DNA from: CAVIQK01 sp964613035
GTDB lineage: Bacteria > Bacillota > Clostridia > Christensenellales > DTU072
Assembly: GCA_964613035.1 (NCBI GenBank)
Contig: CAZTFQ010000031.1
Coordinates: forward strand, 1-5,106
Reading direction: 5' to 3'
Length of the DNA: 5,106 nt
Shown: positions 4,574 to 5,106 of the stretch, piece by piece
How the letters are laid out: each line of letters opens with the position of its first letter
How positions within the stretch are numbered: the stretch's first letter is position 1
Made by a program: the position numbers and the translations under genes
Notes under the pieces: model-generated
What the model saw: only the letters and a program-made list of their open reading frames with translations
Database searches by the model: none
Told to the model about the DNA's origin: nothing

Positions 4574-4611
4574 AGGCTTTGACTGTAAAATGGTCAAAGC
4601 CTTTTTCTTTT
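4574..4611 (+). terminator. Intrinsic terminator after the second XRE gene
   Basis: AGGCTTTGAC (4574-4583) and GTCAAAGCCT (4593-4602) form a perfect 10-bp stem with a 9-nt loop, and the tail is TTTTCTTTT. It lies about 80 nt after the stop codon of the XRE gene at 4289-4492. Confidence 0.92.
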
Positions 4612-4662
4612 ATAATTAAATTCGCGCATTCGTCTTTTGTTTCTCTTTGAATTATAATATGC

Positions 4663-4709
4663 AATAATAAAGCATTAGCCAAAATCAAAATATTGTAAGT
4701 TTTGGCTAA
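4663..4709 (-). terminator. Probable terminator of the DUF4143 ATPase gene
   Basis: TTAGCCAAAA and TTTTGGCTAA (4675-4684 and 4700-4709 on the plus strand) form a perfect 10-bp stem with a 15-nt loop. On the minus strand it is followed by the weak tail TGCTTTATTATT. The stop codon of the ATPase gene (4708-4706) lies inside the first arm. Confidence 0.65.
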
Positions 4710-5106
4710 TTAGATAACCAATTTGCAATATCTATAATTTTTATGCCCTCGTATTGATACTCGTCGTGTCTTGTACGGGCAATAACCATTTTAGGATATG
4801 CGTCTTTGATTTGAAATAATGGCGATACTTCTCGTTCAAAAGTTTTGTCATCGCTGATATTGTCGGATACTTGAATATATATTTTTTCATTACGCTTAAT
4901 CGCTACAAAATCTATTTCTTTTTTATAAAGAACGCCTACATAAACCTCATAACCTCTACGCAAAAGTTCTACTGCGACTATATTTTCAAGAACCCTGCCG
5001 TAATCCATATTTTTTGTTCCGAGTTTTGCATAACGGAAAGTATGGTCACTCAAATAATATTTGTCATTTGAAGCAAGATATTTCTTGCCTTTAATATCAT
5101 ATCTGC
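4706..5106 (-). CDS. C-terminal part of an AAA_14/DUF4143 ATPase (partial)
   Basis: The frame is open through the right edge, so the 132 visible residues are the C-terminal part of a protein that in this family is usually about 400 residues, with an N-terminal AAA_14 P-loop domain. A TTG at 5053 is not a real start: the frame reads on as RYDIKGKKYLASNDKYYL, which fits the family. The visible part is a DUF4143 domain with the usual run DYGRVLENIVAVELLRRGYEVYVG, then KEIDFVA and IYIQVS. The spacing of E40/E46, D65 and Q78 (numbered from the first visible codon) is that of a PD-(D/E)xK nuclease-like fold, though nuclease activity has not been generally shown for DUF4143. The cellular role of these ATPases is unsettled; they are common and often occur alone in anaerobe genomes. 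The gene is markedly AT-rich: by hand count 16 of 60 G+C at 4861-4920 against 28 of 60 at 2221-2280 in the peptidase gene, which suggests a separate origin. It is convergent with the second XRE gene. Confidence 0.88.
   Translation of the reverse strand, partial: RYDIKGKKYLASNDKYYLSDHTFRYAKLGTKNMDYGRVLENIVAVELLRRGYEVYVGVLYKKEIDFVAIKRNEKIYIQVSDNISDDKTFEREVSPLFQIKDAYPKMVIARTRHDEYQYEGIKIIDIANWLSN

Noticed and set aside
5051..5053. A TTG start giving a complete 115-residue protein
   Set aside because: The frame continues upstream to the window edge with sequence typical of the DUF4143 domain, so this is an internal leucine codon of a truncated gene.

Overview
The window looks like a stretch of chromosome from a low-to-mid GC member of the Bacillota (Clostridia-like, plausibly an uncultured gut anaerobe). 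The grounds are strong AGGAGG-type ribosome binding sites, short intrinsic terminators after most genes, a lipoprotein leading into what looks like a BspA-type leucine-rich repeat domain, an M3 oligoendopeptidase of the Pz-peptidase A type, single-domain XRE regulators and an AAA_14/DUF4143 ATPase. No rRNA, tRNA, CRISPR array, transposase or phage structural gene was seen. The placement is inference from gene content; no marker gene is present.

Layout from left to right. (1) A 5' fragment of a lipoprotein gene on the minus strand (1-412), head to head with a 66-residue XRE regulator on the plus strand (540-740). The 127-bp gap holds a strong minus-strand promoter and two 19-bp palindromes, one filling the -35/-10 spacer of that promoter. 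(2) A gap with a minus-strand hairpin, a plus-strand terminator and a promoter that overlaps it, then a roughly 97-nt structured leader and a lipid kinase of the diacylglycerol kinase family (1012-1869). (3) A 240-bp gap with a possible small RNA ending in a terminator (2018-2050), then the 563-residue M3 metallopeptidase (2111-3802). (4) A shared convergent terminator (3825-3852) and a small minus-strand zinc-ribbon membrane protein (3872-4195), head to head with a second XRE regulator (4289-4492). (5) A nested hairpin element and terminator after that regulator, then, convergent, the C-terminal part of a DUF4143 ATPase (4706-5106), which runs off the right edge.

The genes are essentially monocistronic, each with its own promoter or terminator. 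The notable theme is that a tiny single-domain XRE protein is twice placed head to head with a gene for an envelope-associated protein, each time with palindromes over the shared promoter region and no ribosome binding site ahead of the XRE start. The first XRE protein also has four cysteines in and next to its recognition helix. The most interesting candidate system is therefore the pair of XRE protein and surface lipoprotein at 1-740: a cysteine-rich repressor that probably controls both itself and the lipoprotein. The kinase and the peptidase look like ordinary chromosomal genes with no evident link to it.
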